A stretch of DNA of 64,000 nucleotides from NCBI GenBank assembly GCA_963210315.1, contig OY723314.1, positions 1,488,001 to 1,552,000 of the forward strand, read 5' to 3'. Every line of letters starts with the position of its first letter. The first letter of the stretch is position 1. This stretch comes from Rhynchopus euleeides. Lineage: Eukaryota > Euglenozoa > Diplonemea > Diplonemida > Diplonemidae. The notes below the pieces were generated by a model. It saw nothing but the letters and a program-made list of their open reading frames with translations. It searched no databases and was not told the DNA's origin. A program made the position numbers and the translations under genes. Below are positions 29,907 through 40,681 of this stretch, in pieces.

Positions 29907-31036
29907 GGAAAAAAACTCCAGCAATATTCACGTGTGTGCGGGTGTCTTACGCTACGGTGCCGAAGGCGGTGTGTTCTCGGCCACCCCGTCGCGATGACAC
30001 TCCCTTCCTTTCCAGCTCCAATCCCATCTGATTGCAATCAGCAGGGGTTTCGCGAGCACCGAAAACCGGTGCTCTGCACCAATTGTTTTTTGGAGTTGTG
30101 CTAACAACCAGGGTAGTAGGGTGACCTCTCCGATTTTCCAAAACTGCTGGTTTACTGGTTTGGGGGACGGTCGCCGGCAGACCGTTGAAATGCCCGTGTT
30201 AGCCAGGCACACTCGCGTTTCAGGTATCGTGTCGCGTGTCACGCATGTCGCCAACGCGGCGAGTGTACCTCCCAGGTGGGGAAGTCCGACGTCCTGTCCG
30301 ATGTCAGCCAGGCTTCGAAGAAGCGCTTCATGAATGTGGTGCTGACGCTGCACTGTATCCGGGGTAAGTGAGATCGACAGACGGGCACACGCTACATCGG
30401 GGGGTCTGGGGGGCGTGAGCCCCCCAGCCGCCGGAGGCCACGGTAGCGAACATCTGTTCGTGTGGGCGTACAGATTCTGTGTGAGTTGGCTGCGTCCTGA
30501 GGCGACTGGAGTGGGTGGATCCCCCGACCTGATGGGATTCGAAGGACTTGAGTACGAGACATACGTCACAGGGGGGTCTGGGGGGCGGAGCCCCCCAGCC
30601 GCCGGAGGACACGGTAGTGAACGTCTGGCTGTTGGCTGCAAAAAAACGGGAAAAGGGTGGGTGTCAGGAGGACATGTCCTCATCCCCCACGAGAAAACAC
30701 CTTGAAAAAATTCTGGTTTTTTTCCCCCAGGAATCTCATTTTTTTTACAAATTTCCCCAAACCAGAAAACCGGCTTTTTCTGGTTTGGAAACCTCTCGGA
30801 AAGGGCACCCTATTCCCCTGCTAACAACGCAGGAAACTTTGCGATGCAGATCATGCAGGACACACCACACCCGCAGCAGGCGTGTGGGGTGTTCTCGCGA
30901 TCGACGAATACCCGCAAACCCTGGTTCTTCTCTCCCCTTTCTGATTTGCAGACACAATGTTTTTTCTGGGGGTTATTCGGTTTTTCGGATTGTGCAGAGC
31001 ACCGCCCTTGGGAGTGGTGCAAATCACTGTTTTCAT
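29907..31036. other. Intergenic repeats; no convincing gene
   Basis: Contains minus-strand hairpin repeats at 30399-30451 and 30571-30622 and an end of the hAT-like family near 30665-30705 (CCTCATCCCCCACGAG). A minus-strand frame 29952-30683 spans these repeats and is not credible as a gene. 30840-30925 is similar to 42770-42830 (GTGTGGGGTGTTCTCGCGAT). Confidence 0.45.
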
Positions 31037-31225
31037 TTTTTTTGAGCACATGCATTTATGATGCGTAAAAGTGTAGGAGTGCTTCCGACGATCCTGTTCC
31101 TTTTCTGTGTGTCTAGCTATCTCGTGCTCACATGTGCTCCACACCCACATCAAAGCAGCAGGCTCTAGGGTGGTGGAAGCGTCAACGCATCATTAAGGAA
31201 GAAGGAAGCACGGTTGCTACGCTCA
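31037..31225 (+). repeat. Family 4 solo unit, best-preserved copy
   Basis: Left half GAGCACATGC to GGTGGTGGAAGCG, core GTGGAAGCGTCAACGCA (about 31172-31188), right half ATTAAGGAAGAAGGAAGC and onward. The left half occurs inverted at 4495-4641 and the right half inverted at 4351-4400. Confidence 0.65.
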
Positions 31226-31426
31226 CTGCAGCAAAGAGCGGAACGTGTGTTCGCGTGGTGCGCTCCCGATGGGGTGGGTATTTTTCGGTGCAAATCACCA
31301 CTGCGGAAAGTTTCTTCCAGGGCCTGTGGTGTCACCTCAGAGGCAGTGTTGGTTCACCCACGCATTAGAACCAGACCCACATTTTAGGGGTGATGTGTGG
31401 CACCTACGCCAATAAAGTGACCCGCC

Positions 31427-31462
31427 CACAACAACCCACCTCAGCCGAGGTGGGTTGTTGTG
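31427..31462. repeat. Perfect 36-bp palindrome
   Basis: 16-bp arms CACAACAACCCACCTC and GAGGTGGGTTGTTGTG with loop AGCC. It stands alone in sequence without a recognised gene. It could be a terminator or the relic of a palindromic element. Confidence 0.8.
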
Positions 31463-31560
31463 CCCCACGTCCCGGACCCACATAGCCTTGTTTGTTAGCA
31501 GTGCACCCCACTCACTCCTGTTCCCTTGAATTCAGAGCGCCTCAGGACATTCGATACGGG

Positions 31561-31955
31561 AGAGGAGGGCGCAGCCAACTCACACACTATCTGTACGCCC
31601 ACAATGAACAGATGTTCACTACCGTGGCCTCCGGCGGCTGGGGGGCTCCGCCCCCCAGACCCCCCGTGTAGCGTGTATCTGCCCCTCTAGTAACCGCAGC
31701 AAGTCCTTGGGCTGTTTCAGCTGTGGCATATCAGGGGGTATCGTCGGAATAACGGTCCCGAAAGCCGTTTTTTGGGGTTTTCCTCCAGCACCCGAGGATG
31801 GCGGGAGCGGGAGGAACCGTGGAAGGAACCCATTTGGTACAAGACCAAGGGCCCCACACTGGGGGGGAGGGACATTGGGTGCCATTTTTTGCTGGAAAAA
31901 CCGGGGATGAATCGGGGATTTTTGGCTGGGAAGACCGGGGATTAAAAACACACCT
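31561..31955 (+). repeat. Truncated copy of the hAT-like element
   Basis: Matches the right ~370 bp of 10478-11150, including one hairpin repeat (31614-31665), and ends AAACACACCTG. The left terminus is missing. Confidence 0.75.
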
Positions 31956-32299
31956 GACTCATAGTGTCATAACGGCCGTCATGGAGGGAGTGGATTTTCT
32001 GAGAATTCACTACCTCAGTTCCCGCTACCGAAATATAAAAACGGCCGTTTTCATGTTTTGTTGGCGAAAAAACGGCCGCTTTTTTCCCCCTCCTATTTTC
32101 CTTTGGAGATTCGCCTCCTGCTTACCGTACCGAGCTGAGGAAACATACTTGACAACTCCCTGTTGCCTGCACATGACATTGGGCACTGCGATTCTCTGTC
32201 GACTGTACAAAGAAAAATGGCTTCCGCCCTGCCTGTCGCTCGACAAGCAGCAGACACCCGAGAGCAGAGAGGAGTGTAGCAGCCCGGTTCGCCCCCGGG

Positions 32300-33230
32300 T
32301 TGTCCCAGAAATCCAGCACACCCTCGGAACGTGGTGGCCTCGTCGTAGATCACCCAGGCCCTGCTCGTGACCTCCCCGAAACAGAGGGGAGGTGGCACCG
32401 GAGTTCTGACACCCCTACGACTCATGCGGCCGTACGCGCTCGGGCACAGACGGCGGACCGCAAACCAGAAGGACTTCCCTGATTCCGTGCCGTCCCACCT
32501 TCTGCGCATGCGGTCGCCAGCCCAGCCAGCTCCCCTGCCAGGGGCACTGGGGGGTCGTACTTCCCCACCTCAGACACTTTCTCGATGACATTCTCAATGT
32601 CGGTGTACACTGCGTCGACAGGGGCACGCCGTTGGCACACCCAGCTGCGCATCGCAGTACTTCTGGAGCAGCGATGCGAGGGGTGCCGTCAGGCGGACGG
32701 CGGCCTGCAGGTGGGACTCGAGCCCAGCGATTTCGTGGGCATCTCTGCCAACCGCAGAAGCGACGCACACGTAGCAGGGCCGCTGTCCTGCAGCGGGCCC
32801 GGAAGATTGTATAAATGCCCGGGGACGTGGTGCAAGGTGCAGATCCACTCAAGCGGTGCAGGTAGTGTGTGTCGGAGAGAAGCGGGATCGCACGGCCGGT
32901 GGTGCCGTCTTGCTCGCCTGCTTCTCCCTCTCAGCTGCGTCAGAGATGTGGCACAGCACATCCTTCAGCGCCAGTGCGGTCGTGAACCCATCCAGCTGGT
33001 GCTGCATATTGCCCGGGATGATCGCCCGTGCCTTCGGGAATAAATCAGCGAAGGCGGTGTCCTTCTCATCCGGGGTGCTGTCGCCGAGATCAAGGGGAAC
33101 CCTGATGCCAGTGAGCGACACCTGCCCACCTCTGCCTGCACGGTCATCCACGACACACGTGCCTAGATTGGCCGCAACCATGTTCAGCCCCTCCTCGGGA
33201 CACACTTCTTGACAGCATCATGCACCATGC
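32300..33230 (-). pseudogene. Relic of an unidentified protein-coding region
   Basis: The minus-strand frame 32849-33205 looks protein-like (mixed composition, e.g. GIRVPLDLGDSTPDEKDTAF) and is continued by pieces in other frames at 32594-32848 and 32422-32652 (YTDIENVIEKVSEVGKYDPP). I do not recognise the family. The frame changes and lack of GTATG/CAG splice sites between the pieces suggest decay. The region is bracketed by A/T runs around CGGCCG palindromes (32038-32095 and 33530-33615), so it may be a gene fragment carried in a transposon. Confidence 0.35.
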
Positions 33231-33529
33231 CAGCCGGTGATCCGGTGAACAACGCACCCCGGGCGATCCGAAGTTGCAAGCCTGCCACTGAGGGTATCGC
33301 ACTCCGACAGCGCCAGCTGTTTCCCTGGCTCTGCACTTTCAACGCTGCGTTCTTCTTCTTCTTGATATGGCGCGGTCCGTCAAAGTGGCCCACGAAGTCT
33401 GAACTCTTCGCATCATACTTGAAGGCGCGCTCACAATGCTTGCTGCAGGGGATCCCTTGCAGTGGGGAGGCACTCCTGGTGGTGGGATCTCGCCTGCTGA
33501 CCCACGCCCCATACAAATTTCCCAGGTAA

Positions 33530-33683
33530 AAAAAACGGCCGTTTTTTAAAATGCTGAAAATCAGCGGCCGTTTTTGCAAGTCCACAAAATACAAGGGATT
33601 TTTTAAAACGGCCGCTATGCCAGGGTATAAGATAGACTTTTTTTCTGGCGCCGTTTTCCGGTTTTTCTGGTTTTGAAAATTTT
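33530..33683. repeat. A/T runs with CGGCCG palindromes and a transposon end
   Basis: AAAACGGCCGTTTT occurs here and at 32038-32053. The stretch 33608-33675 (GCTATGCCAGGGTATAAGAT onward) matches the reverse complement of about 35705-35765, so it is probably a terminal repeat of another dispersed element. Confidence 0.5.
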
Positions 33684-34498
33684 TCTTAAGCACACTCGTG
33701 TGAGCGGAAAGCGCCCCACCACAGCTGCAACCAAACGTGCTCTATACACTAACCCCACCCTTCATCAGGCTCAGGGTGTGATCAGTTCAGGGTTTTGTGT
33801 GTAGAAGCGTCAACGCATCAAACTATCAAGCAGGCGAGAGAATCAAGGGAGCAAGAGTGACAGAAGCGGACAGAGTACGCCGAGCTGCGTGTATAGGAGA
33901 GGAACAGAACGGGCTGAGGGAGTACGCCGTGCTGCGTGTATAGGAGAGGAACAGAACGGGCTGAGGGAGTACGCCGAGCTGCGTGTATAGGAGAGGAACA
34001 GAAACTACGCCGAGCTGCGTGTATAGGAGAGAAACAGAAACTACGCCGAGCTGCGTGAATAGGAGAGGAACAGAAACTACGCCGAGCTGCGTGAATAGGA
34101 GAGGAACAGTAACTACGCCGAGCTGCGTAACAGAGAAGATGGCCACTCTGGATTGGGACACCCTGAAGGTTCCCGACCCCGCCCACCCCGACAACGAGCC
34201 AGCAGAGCGTCGCCCCGAGTGCATATTCGAAACGTGCAATACTACACACACAGCCAGGACCGCATTCAGCTGCCACGACTGCGGTGGGACCACGGTCAGG
34301 ACGTGCTTGAGAGAGCGCATCCCGGCGCACGTCGTCCCCGAATGGCTCGAGGGCGCAGGGGACAGGGGCTGGGTGTGCCCCGAGTGCGCATGGGTCCGGC
34401 AGGCAGTCGACGAGGAGACCGCGGTGTAGAAGCGTCAACGCAACAAACAAAAGGAAATTCATCAGAGCGGTTGTAGCTGTGAAGTGATAGGGCGCTTT
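33684..34498 (+). mobile_element. Internally deleted element A copy on the plus strand
   Basis: A1 (33684-33820), seven leader repeats (33870-34135), the first 95 codons of gag, then a jump to the B1 half (34424-34498) ending GATAGGGCGCTTT. The deletion joins GACCGCGG to GTGTAGAAGCG with a 2-nt overlap, removing the rest of gag, the recombinase and RT. Both ends are kept, so it could be mobilised in trans. Confidence 0.85.
34139..34429 (+). pseudogene. Truncated gag-like ORF (N-terminal zinc-finger part only)
   Basis: 96 residues from ATG, the same as residues 1-95 of the element A protein with minor changes, then one novel residue and TAG inside the terminal core. The Cys motifs survive; coiled coil and basic tail are lost. 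Confidence 0.8.
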
Positions 34499-34719
34499 GC
34501 GCGCGCCTTCGGCGCGCGCGACCCGCGCAAACCCTCCCAGAATCTGAGAGGGCCCGGTGCCTGCGCGCGTCCTGTCGTACTGAGGCTGCCTGGTGGGGCA
34601 GGCGCAGCAGCTGCTTTGAAAGTTTGGACTCTCGGCCAAAAAACCGGTCTGGTACAATTTTTTTACGCAGGGGGGTCTGGGGGGCGGAGCCCCCCAGCCG
34701 CCGGAGGCCACGGTAGTGA

Positions 34720-34865
34720 ACATACCGTCACTCAAGTTTTGTTGGTGGGGTAATATATTGGTGGGGTAAATATGTTGGTGGGGTACTAATTTGGTGGATT
34801 TGGGGGTTCTGGAAGAAGTTGGTGGGTTATTACCCCACCAACATTACTTGAGTGACGGTATGTTC
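34720..34865. mobile_element. ~145-bp MITE, TIR TACCGTCACTCAAGT
   Basis: Left end GAACATACCGTCACTCAAG and right end CTTGAGTGACGGTATGTTC are inverted copies. TA at both ends would fit a mariner-type target. The interior has three TTGGTGGGGTA words. It abuts a GC-rich hairpin repeat (34670-34722). Confidence 0.75.
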
Positions 34866-35277
34866 CCTACAGTCTGGATTCGCTTGTAAGTAGGAAGGCT
34901 TCGCTGTATCGCAGCCCGGCCAGCAGGAGATCACTGGTCCTTGAGGGTTCAACCTTCAGGGTGGAGGAGGGCGGGGGAGCGACCACTCGTGACAGGTGTG
35001 CGTTGTGGGTGGAGTGGGTGCACGACAGAATGGCCAAAGGGTCCACGAGATCTCTGCACACATTCCGTTATCGAGGAGATGGGCACCTAGCTGTGACGAC
35101 AGGCAACAAACAAATCTCATCTGTTAGTTGCCCCCAATAGGCTTGGCGACCTTCAAGACTGCTTGAAAGTCGTTCGTGTTCTCGTCTCAGCCCTCCAGAC
35201 AAGCAGATCTGTCTCGAGTTGGTGGGCTGTCGCCATGTATTCGATGGCACCGAGTGACGCTGCACAGAGGCAGACGA

Positions 35278-35326
35278 CACGGTGAACTCCAGCGGAGGTT
35301 ACCCTACCTCCGCTGGAGTACACCGT
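35278..35326. repeat. 48-bp hairpin in a CTCCAGC-rich patch
   Basis: Arms ACGGTGAACTCCAGCGGAGG and CCTCCGCTGGAGTACACCGT, with one mismatch and a short loop. Further GACTCC / GGAGTC words follow to about 35455. Confidence 0.75.
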
Positions 35327-36838
35327 GTGTCTCCCATGAGTCTCAACTAGCGGGAGTCTTAGCGTAAATTAGCTGGAAAATAGACTCCCGTCTCCAGTAC
35401 AGACTGCAGTCTTAGACTCCCTCTTAGACACTCGCTAGGGTGGCTGGAGTCCACCATGTGTGCACCTTCAAAACAGAAGAGACCTGCATGACGAGGGCAT
35501 CACCACCCACCGGGCCACCCGCTAGGTCCATTTTTTCTTCTCCGCTTCTCTGCCTTCTTTGGACTATTTGAGCTCTGTGCGGATCACGATGGGGTCACTT
35601 TCTATTTTTTTATGGCGTTTTTTCTGACTGTTTTACTGTCCCAAAGTCACAAAAAAACCGCCAAAAATGAGATCGACCTTTTTTTTTTTCCCAGAAAACC
35701 GGGAACCGGGAAACCCTGGTTTTGAAAACCGGAAAACCAGACCTATCTTATCCCCTGGCTATGCAACCATGCTGACTGACCTGATTTTTTGTGAGGGCCT
35801 GCAGAAAATCAGGTCAGCTGACCCGATAAAACCCCCAAGCTCCACCCCTGATGAAGTGTACAACTGTTTGTACAGTGAGGGGATTTCCCGCTTCCTTTCT
35901 TGTGTGCAGCAGGATAAAGGTGGTGGACGCGCCAGCGCATGAAATGACGAAGGAGGAAGCATGGTTAAGTCCCGTATTTTTGTCTCCCAATCTCGGCTAG
36001 CTACACTGAGGACGGTTGCTTGTGCGCATGGCACTGAATGGTTGTTCCCCTGTTTGGGGTGTTCACGGTGGCCTGGTCACTTTTTGGCCTGCCACGGTCA
36101 CACCCGTTGATGAGGCCACCGTGTCGAGACCCGCCCCCCCATTCCTGCCCCAGTACCTTGCCCCCCCCAACCGTTACACTGCTATGTTACCCGGTCTCCA
36201 GAGTGGCGGTTCCCCATTGCCAGGGTCGGACGCCCTAATATTGTCGATACGACAAGTGTGTGATGTGCAAAAAAGGAAAACAGTCGCACCAAGGGCCTTC
36301 GATCAGAAATGCAGAGAAGTGAGGAAGGGGTGAACCGCCTCACACAACTGGCTGCAAAGTGACATAGTTTGACACACAGTGGCACAGATCGAAGGCCCCC
36401 AGTGGGGGCACGCTTGTGTTCACCTTAAAACAACACTCCACGCCCTAACGTGCAGGTGTCTAGAAGGTTCCCCAAGCAAAACAACAGAACCAGAGGGCCT
36501 TCGCTCAGAAGTGCCGACCAGCGAGCCGCCTCACACAAGAGGGGATAAACCGACACAGTTTGACAGAGCGAAGCTCCCCAGGCAATTTCAAATAACTTGG
36601 CACACGCATGAGCCTGATGATGAGGCGGAAAAGTGTAGGCGTGCTTCCTTTCCTGTGTGTCTCGCTATCTCGTGTTCACATGTGCCCCAGGTGGAAGCGA
36701 TCAATGCAAAATCATCTGAAATGAAGACTCGAGAGACTGCTGCTGTATTTTGCCGAAACAAGCTTGCTTGTCAGAGAGGAACCCCCCACCCCCCAGTATC
36801 ATATCCATGCTGTGCACCCAACACTCCACAGGAGGGGG
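35327..36838. other. Intergenic upstream of receptor copy 2
   Basis: No gene is supported. A transposon end matching 33608-33675 lies at about 35705-35765. A diverged family 4 unit lies at 36600-36710 with a decayed core (GGTGGAAGCGATCAATGCA). 36445-36560 contains a repeat of GTGCAGGTGTCTAGAAGGTTC, also seen at 38624-38646. Confidence 0.45.
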
Positions 36839-36928
36839 GCACGCTGCCCAACTACACAGCGTACACAGGGAGGTGGCGGAGGTGGCAGCGCAGGGGGTGG
36901 CACCCCCCAACCGCAAGCACTGTTGTGG

Positions 36929-39900
36929 ATGATGCAGGCCTGCCCCGCGCAGGCGACCCCCATGCGTGTTTCGATCCGGACGCTGACTGTCAGTCTGGTG
37001 ATAACATGCGCTGTGGTTGTCGGTGCGACCGCCATGTGGTTAATGATCTCCAGCGCAGAAGCGGCGATGGACGACACGCGTACCGCGCGTGACGACTCGA
37101 TTGCAACAGCCTTCTCATCTGGGGAGGATTCTGTCAAAAACCTGACACAGGAGTACTTGGATTCACTGGGGCAAGGCACGATGGAACACCTTCGCAGCTA
37201 CCTCATCGGCCTGAAACGCATCACGACACACTACTGCGTGTCTTCTGGTGGCCTGTCAAAGGAGGTCGCAACGTCGTGGGAGCATGTGTATTCGTTGCGG
37301 CGTGACTTCTACAGCACAATCCGCACCTACCCCAGTGTGATAACAGCGTCTTACTTTGCAAAGGGCGGGGCGTACATCATGCTTTGGGAGGTGGCGGACA
37401 CGATGCTCTTGGATGACGATGCGTACCACCACGTGCAGGCATTCGTCAGCAACGGGTCTGCCTACGATGCTGACGCAGGGGGCAAGCCTGCATCCAAGCG
37501 CACCATCTGGGGGGAGGTGGAGCCGGATTGGACAGGGGACATCCACAAATGGGGGACGACATTTGAACCGTGCGACTTTGAGTACCGGACCCACACCAGG
37601 CTGAATACAAGCGTACCTCTGAAGGCTCCGTGTGAAGTGAAAGATACTCATGTGGGCATCGTGGACTATGTCTTGGCCCCGGTGGTGCCGATGCACACGA
37701 CGTACTTCTTGGGGATAACCACTGGAGTAACGCACCTGCTGATGCAAATCGGATGCGAGTTCGGGAGCACTGCCACGGGCGAGACGCACGGTGCTGTCTT
37801 CCTTGCGACGGAGATGGGGAGCATTCAGTCGTTCCTGCAGACACTGCAGTTTGGTACTGCTGAGTACGGCCGGATCTACATCGTGGTGCAGTCGACCCGG
37901 GAACTTGTTGGGACGTCAAGCGGACTGTATGTCCTTCTCATGTGTGCACTCTGCCTGCTGCCCTTCATCCCACCCTTGTGCTGTGAACAGGACGCACCAG
38001 ATTAACTCTGTGTGCTATCGCTCGGTTGACCTGTTTCATCCAAAGAACCACTGCTATTCCCGATGCACACGACGTACTTCATGGGGATAGCCACAAAGGT
38101 AACGCACCTGATGATGCAACTCGCGTGCGAGTTTGGTAGCACTGCCACGGGCGAGACGCACGGTGCTGTCTTCCTTGCGATGGAGATGGGGAGCATTCAG
38201 TCGTTCCTGCAGACACTGCGGTTTGGTACTGCTGAGTACGGCCGGATCTACATCGTGGTGCAGTCGACCCGGGAACTTGTTGGGACGTCAAGCGGACTGT
38301 ATGTCCTTCTCATGTGTGCACTCTGCCTGCTGCCCTTCATCCCACCCTTGCGATGTGAATATGCTTCGTATTTTTCACAGTGGCGATCATTTGTAGCACC
38401 CCTTTGTGTGCGAGTAGAGTGCTGGCTGCAGCGCTCCTCAGGGCAGTGGGGGTTGTCCAAAATCAGGAAGCGGCACCCGCAAGAGTGGCGGTCTGTTCTG
38501 TCATAGTATTGTGAAGAGTGGCCTGTAGTATTTGTGACAAACGCACCGTGCACTCTTTTCAGCTTTCAGAGCTGAAAAGGTTGGGGTGGGAGCAATCGTG
38601 TGTTCACCCGCTCCATGCCCAAAAGTGCAGGTGTCTAGAAGGTTCCACATGCAAACCAAAGGAACTAATAATAGGCGTGGGGGGTTTAGGCTTTATTCGT
38701 GACGAATCGTGAATCAGGGGGCCACAGTGTTGTCGAAGCTTCCAATGCAACTCTAAGTACAAAGGAAAAAGAGAGTTTCCTGGTGCCATCTGCTTCACAC
38801 CTGCTATTCATCTGAACATGTCTGCAACCCTACCACCTACAGGCCGTACGGATATGGAATGCACAGAGGGCATTATTCCAAGCTTCCAATCCCTGCGAAG
38901 AACTGCACCGACACCCTGGTTGCGCAGTCGGCAGAACAGCTGGAGGAGGTCGACAGTGCGACCGGCAAGACAGGGTTCGATACATTTTCCGAGAGCGGAT
39001 CAGTCGATACCTTGAACCTAACGACAAGCCGCACTTCATCTGGGGAGGTCTTCTTCGTTGGGTATGTCTATGTGGCAGTCTTCCCTTGTTTGCATGAGGG
39101 CTCTGCCTTCATTCCCCCAGCGTTCCCAGGAGTTCAAGCGAAGTGGCAGCCGATGCACTTTTTCCAACAACTGCACTTTGTGAGCTGTGCGGCCACCCCG
39201 TTTTCCCCGAGGAGATTCAAACGGTGCAACTCATCACTTCACAACCGACACACAGGGTGAAGACGATCGACATCCTGAAGGGTCCGAACTGGCATGTGGT
39301 GACGCTGCTGGACGAGCAGAACCTTCTCGGCAGCATCAAGACTGCCCAGGTCACAACACGGCAGCATGTCCAGCAGCGTCAAGATGAGGTGGACAGCGAC
39401 CTCAATCACGCTCGCAACGTACTCTACATCGCCCTTGCTGTTGCGTCGGTTGTGCCAGTCCTGCTGGCAGTGGTGCTGGTGTTTCGTGTGACGCAACCCT
39501 TGATGGTTCTGGTGCACAACATGTCGCGTGTGGCAGTGTTGGACCTGGAGGGCGCACAGACAGTGCAGTCCAGCATGCTGGCCGAAGTTGACGGGATGAA
39601 CGAGTCGTTCCAGATGATGGTGAAGAACCTCGTGGAGTACAAGCAGTACCTCCCACAGAGTGTGATCCTCATGTCTTCTGAAGACGAGAACATGTCAGTA
39701 GGCAGCCGACGCACGGCCCAGTCTAACGACTCTGCCGCATCCTCGAACAGCAGCCCCAAGAGCAAGGGCCATGTGCGTGTCGAACCTGCTGTTCTCTTGG
39801 GTGATGTCATCTGCGTGCGCCACATCACGATGCTCGTTTCGAACATTATCGGGTCTCACGCGATGTCACCCGACACCCTGAAGGATGCGATGTCGCAGCA

Positions 39901-40681
39901 CGTTGCCTGCTTCATGGCCTGTGCGAAGGCGCGTTATGGTGTGCCTGAGGTGACTGGGGACAAGGTGGTTGTCTGCTTCAACACAATCCTGAACACCAGC
40001 CGCCACAAGGTGCAGGCAGTCGAACTGGCGTCCGGAATTCGCGAGAAACTGTCGGACGTGCTGAACCTCAGCATGGCTGCTGCGACAGGCAGTGCGACTT
40101 GCGGCAACTTCGGATGCACAGGTCTGAAGAAGTACGCTGTGTTTGGAAGTGTTGCCATCATGGTACATGCGCTTGAGCAATTTGGCCGGAGTTATCGCAT
40201 CCCGATTGTGTGCGACGGGTCGATTGCGGCAGATTCCGAGTCTCTCTTCTTCCTTCGCCGCATCGCACGTGTCTTCACGAATTGTGGCAGCACAACAATG
40301 CTGCACGAGCTGGCTGATGCGAAGAGCTTGGCTGCTTACGAGTGGATGTACCAGATGGAGTATGCGTCACTGAACGACCCGTACCGTCTGGTGAACGCAG
40401 CTGTGGAGGCGATATACAACTTCAACCTCGAACACGCGAAGGAGTGCTTGGATAAGGCAACTGTCGGGAAGGCGCTCGCTGTGAAGCTCCTCGACCATGC
40501 ACAGGCCCTGCGTGCTCCGCCCCCGCCTGTCGACCTCTTTGCCCAGGTGCCGCTGTGCCCTGACCAGTGGTCCAGCAACAACCATGAGGCAGCTGCCAGG
40601 GCAAGTTTGGATCCCGCGATTGATGCAGCAAGGGAGGATGGCGCACAGCACTACACAGAAGTGGATAGCTTCGGTAGTTAG
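36929..40681 (+). CDS. Two-membrane-segment receptor with degenerate class III cyclase domain, copy 2 (intact)
   Basis: Three exons, 36929-37926, 38843-39061 and 39130-40681, give 2,769 nt (922 residues). Splice phases match and all internal frames are open. The short N-terminus is followed by a membrane segment (about 14-40), then ~460 probably extracellular residues. A second membrane segment (about 500-525) leads into a HAMP-like linker and a cyclase-fold domain (about 625-765). In that domain GDKVVVCF keeps the second-metal-site Asp, but the first-site motif is VRHITML with no Asp. The VN-x3-R transition-state residues are also absent (SVAIMVHALEQF). It may therefore be a catalytically dead or regulatory domain. 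The stop is TAG. I cannot name the ligand-binding fold; Cache-like is a guess. Intron 1 holds a partial exon duplicate. Confidence 0.82.
38050..38357 (+). repeat. Duplicate of the end of receptor exon 1 inside intron 1
   Basis: Matches 37685-37985, covering the last ~80 codons of exon 1 plus the GTATGTCC donor and the start of the intron. Its frame is open and its changes are mostly conservative (for example LGITTG to MGIATK). No acceptor AG lies directly before it, so it is not obviously a usable exon. Copy 1 lacks it. Confidence 0.75.

Noticed and set aside
38063-38506. Separate gene encoded by the receptor exon duplicate
   Set aside because: It lacks a start of its own, a membrane segment and an acceptor site, and runs into intron sequence.
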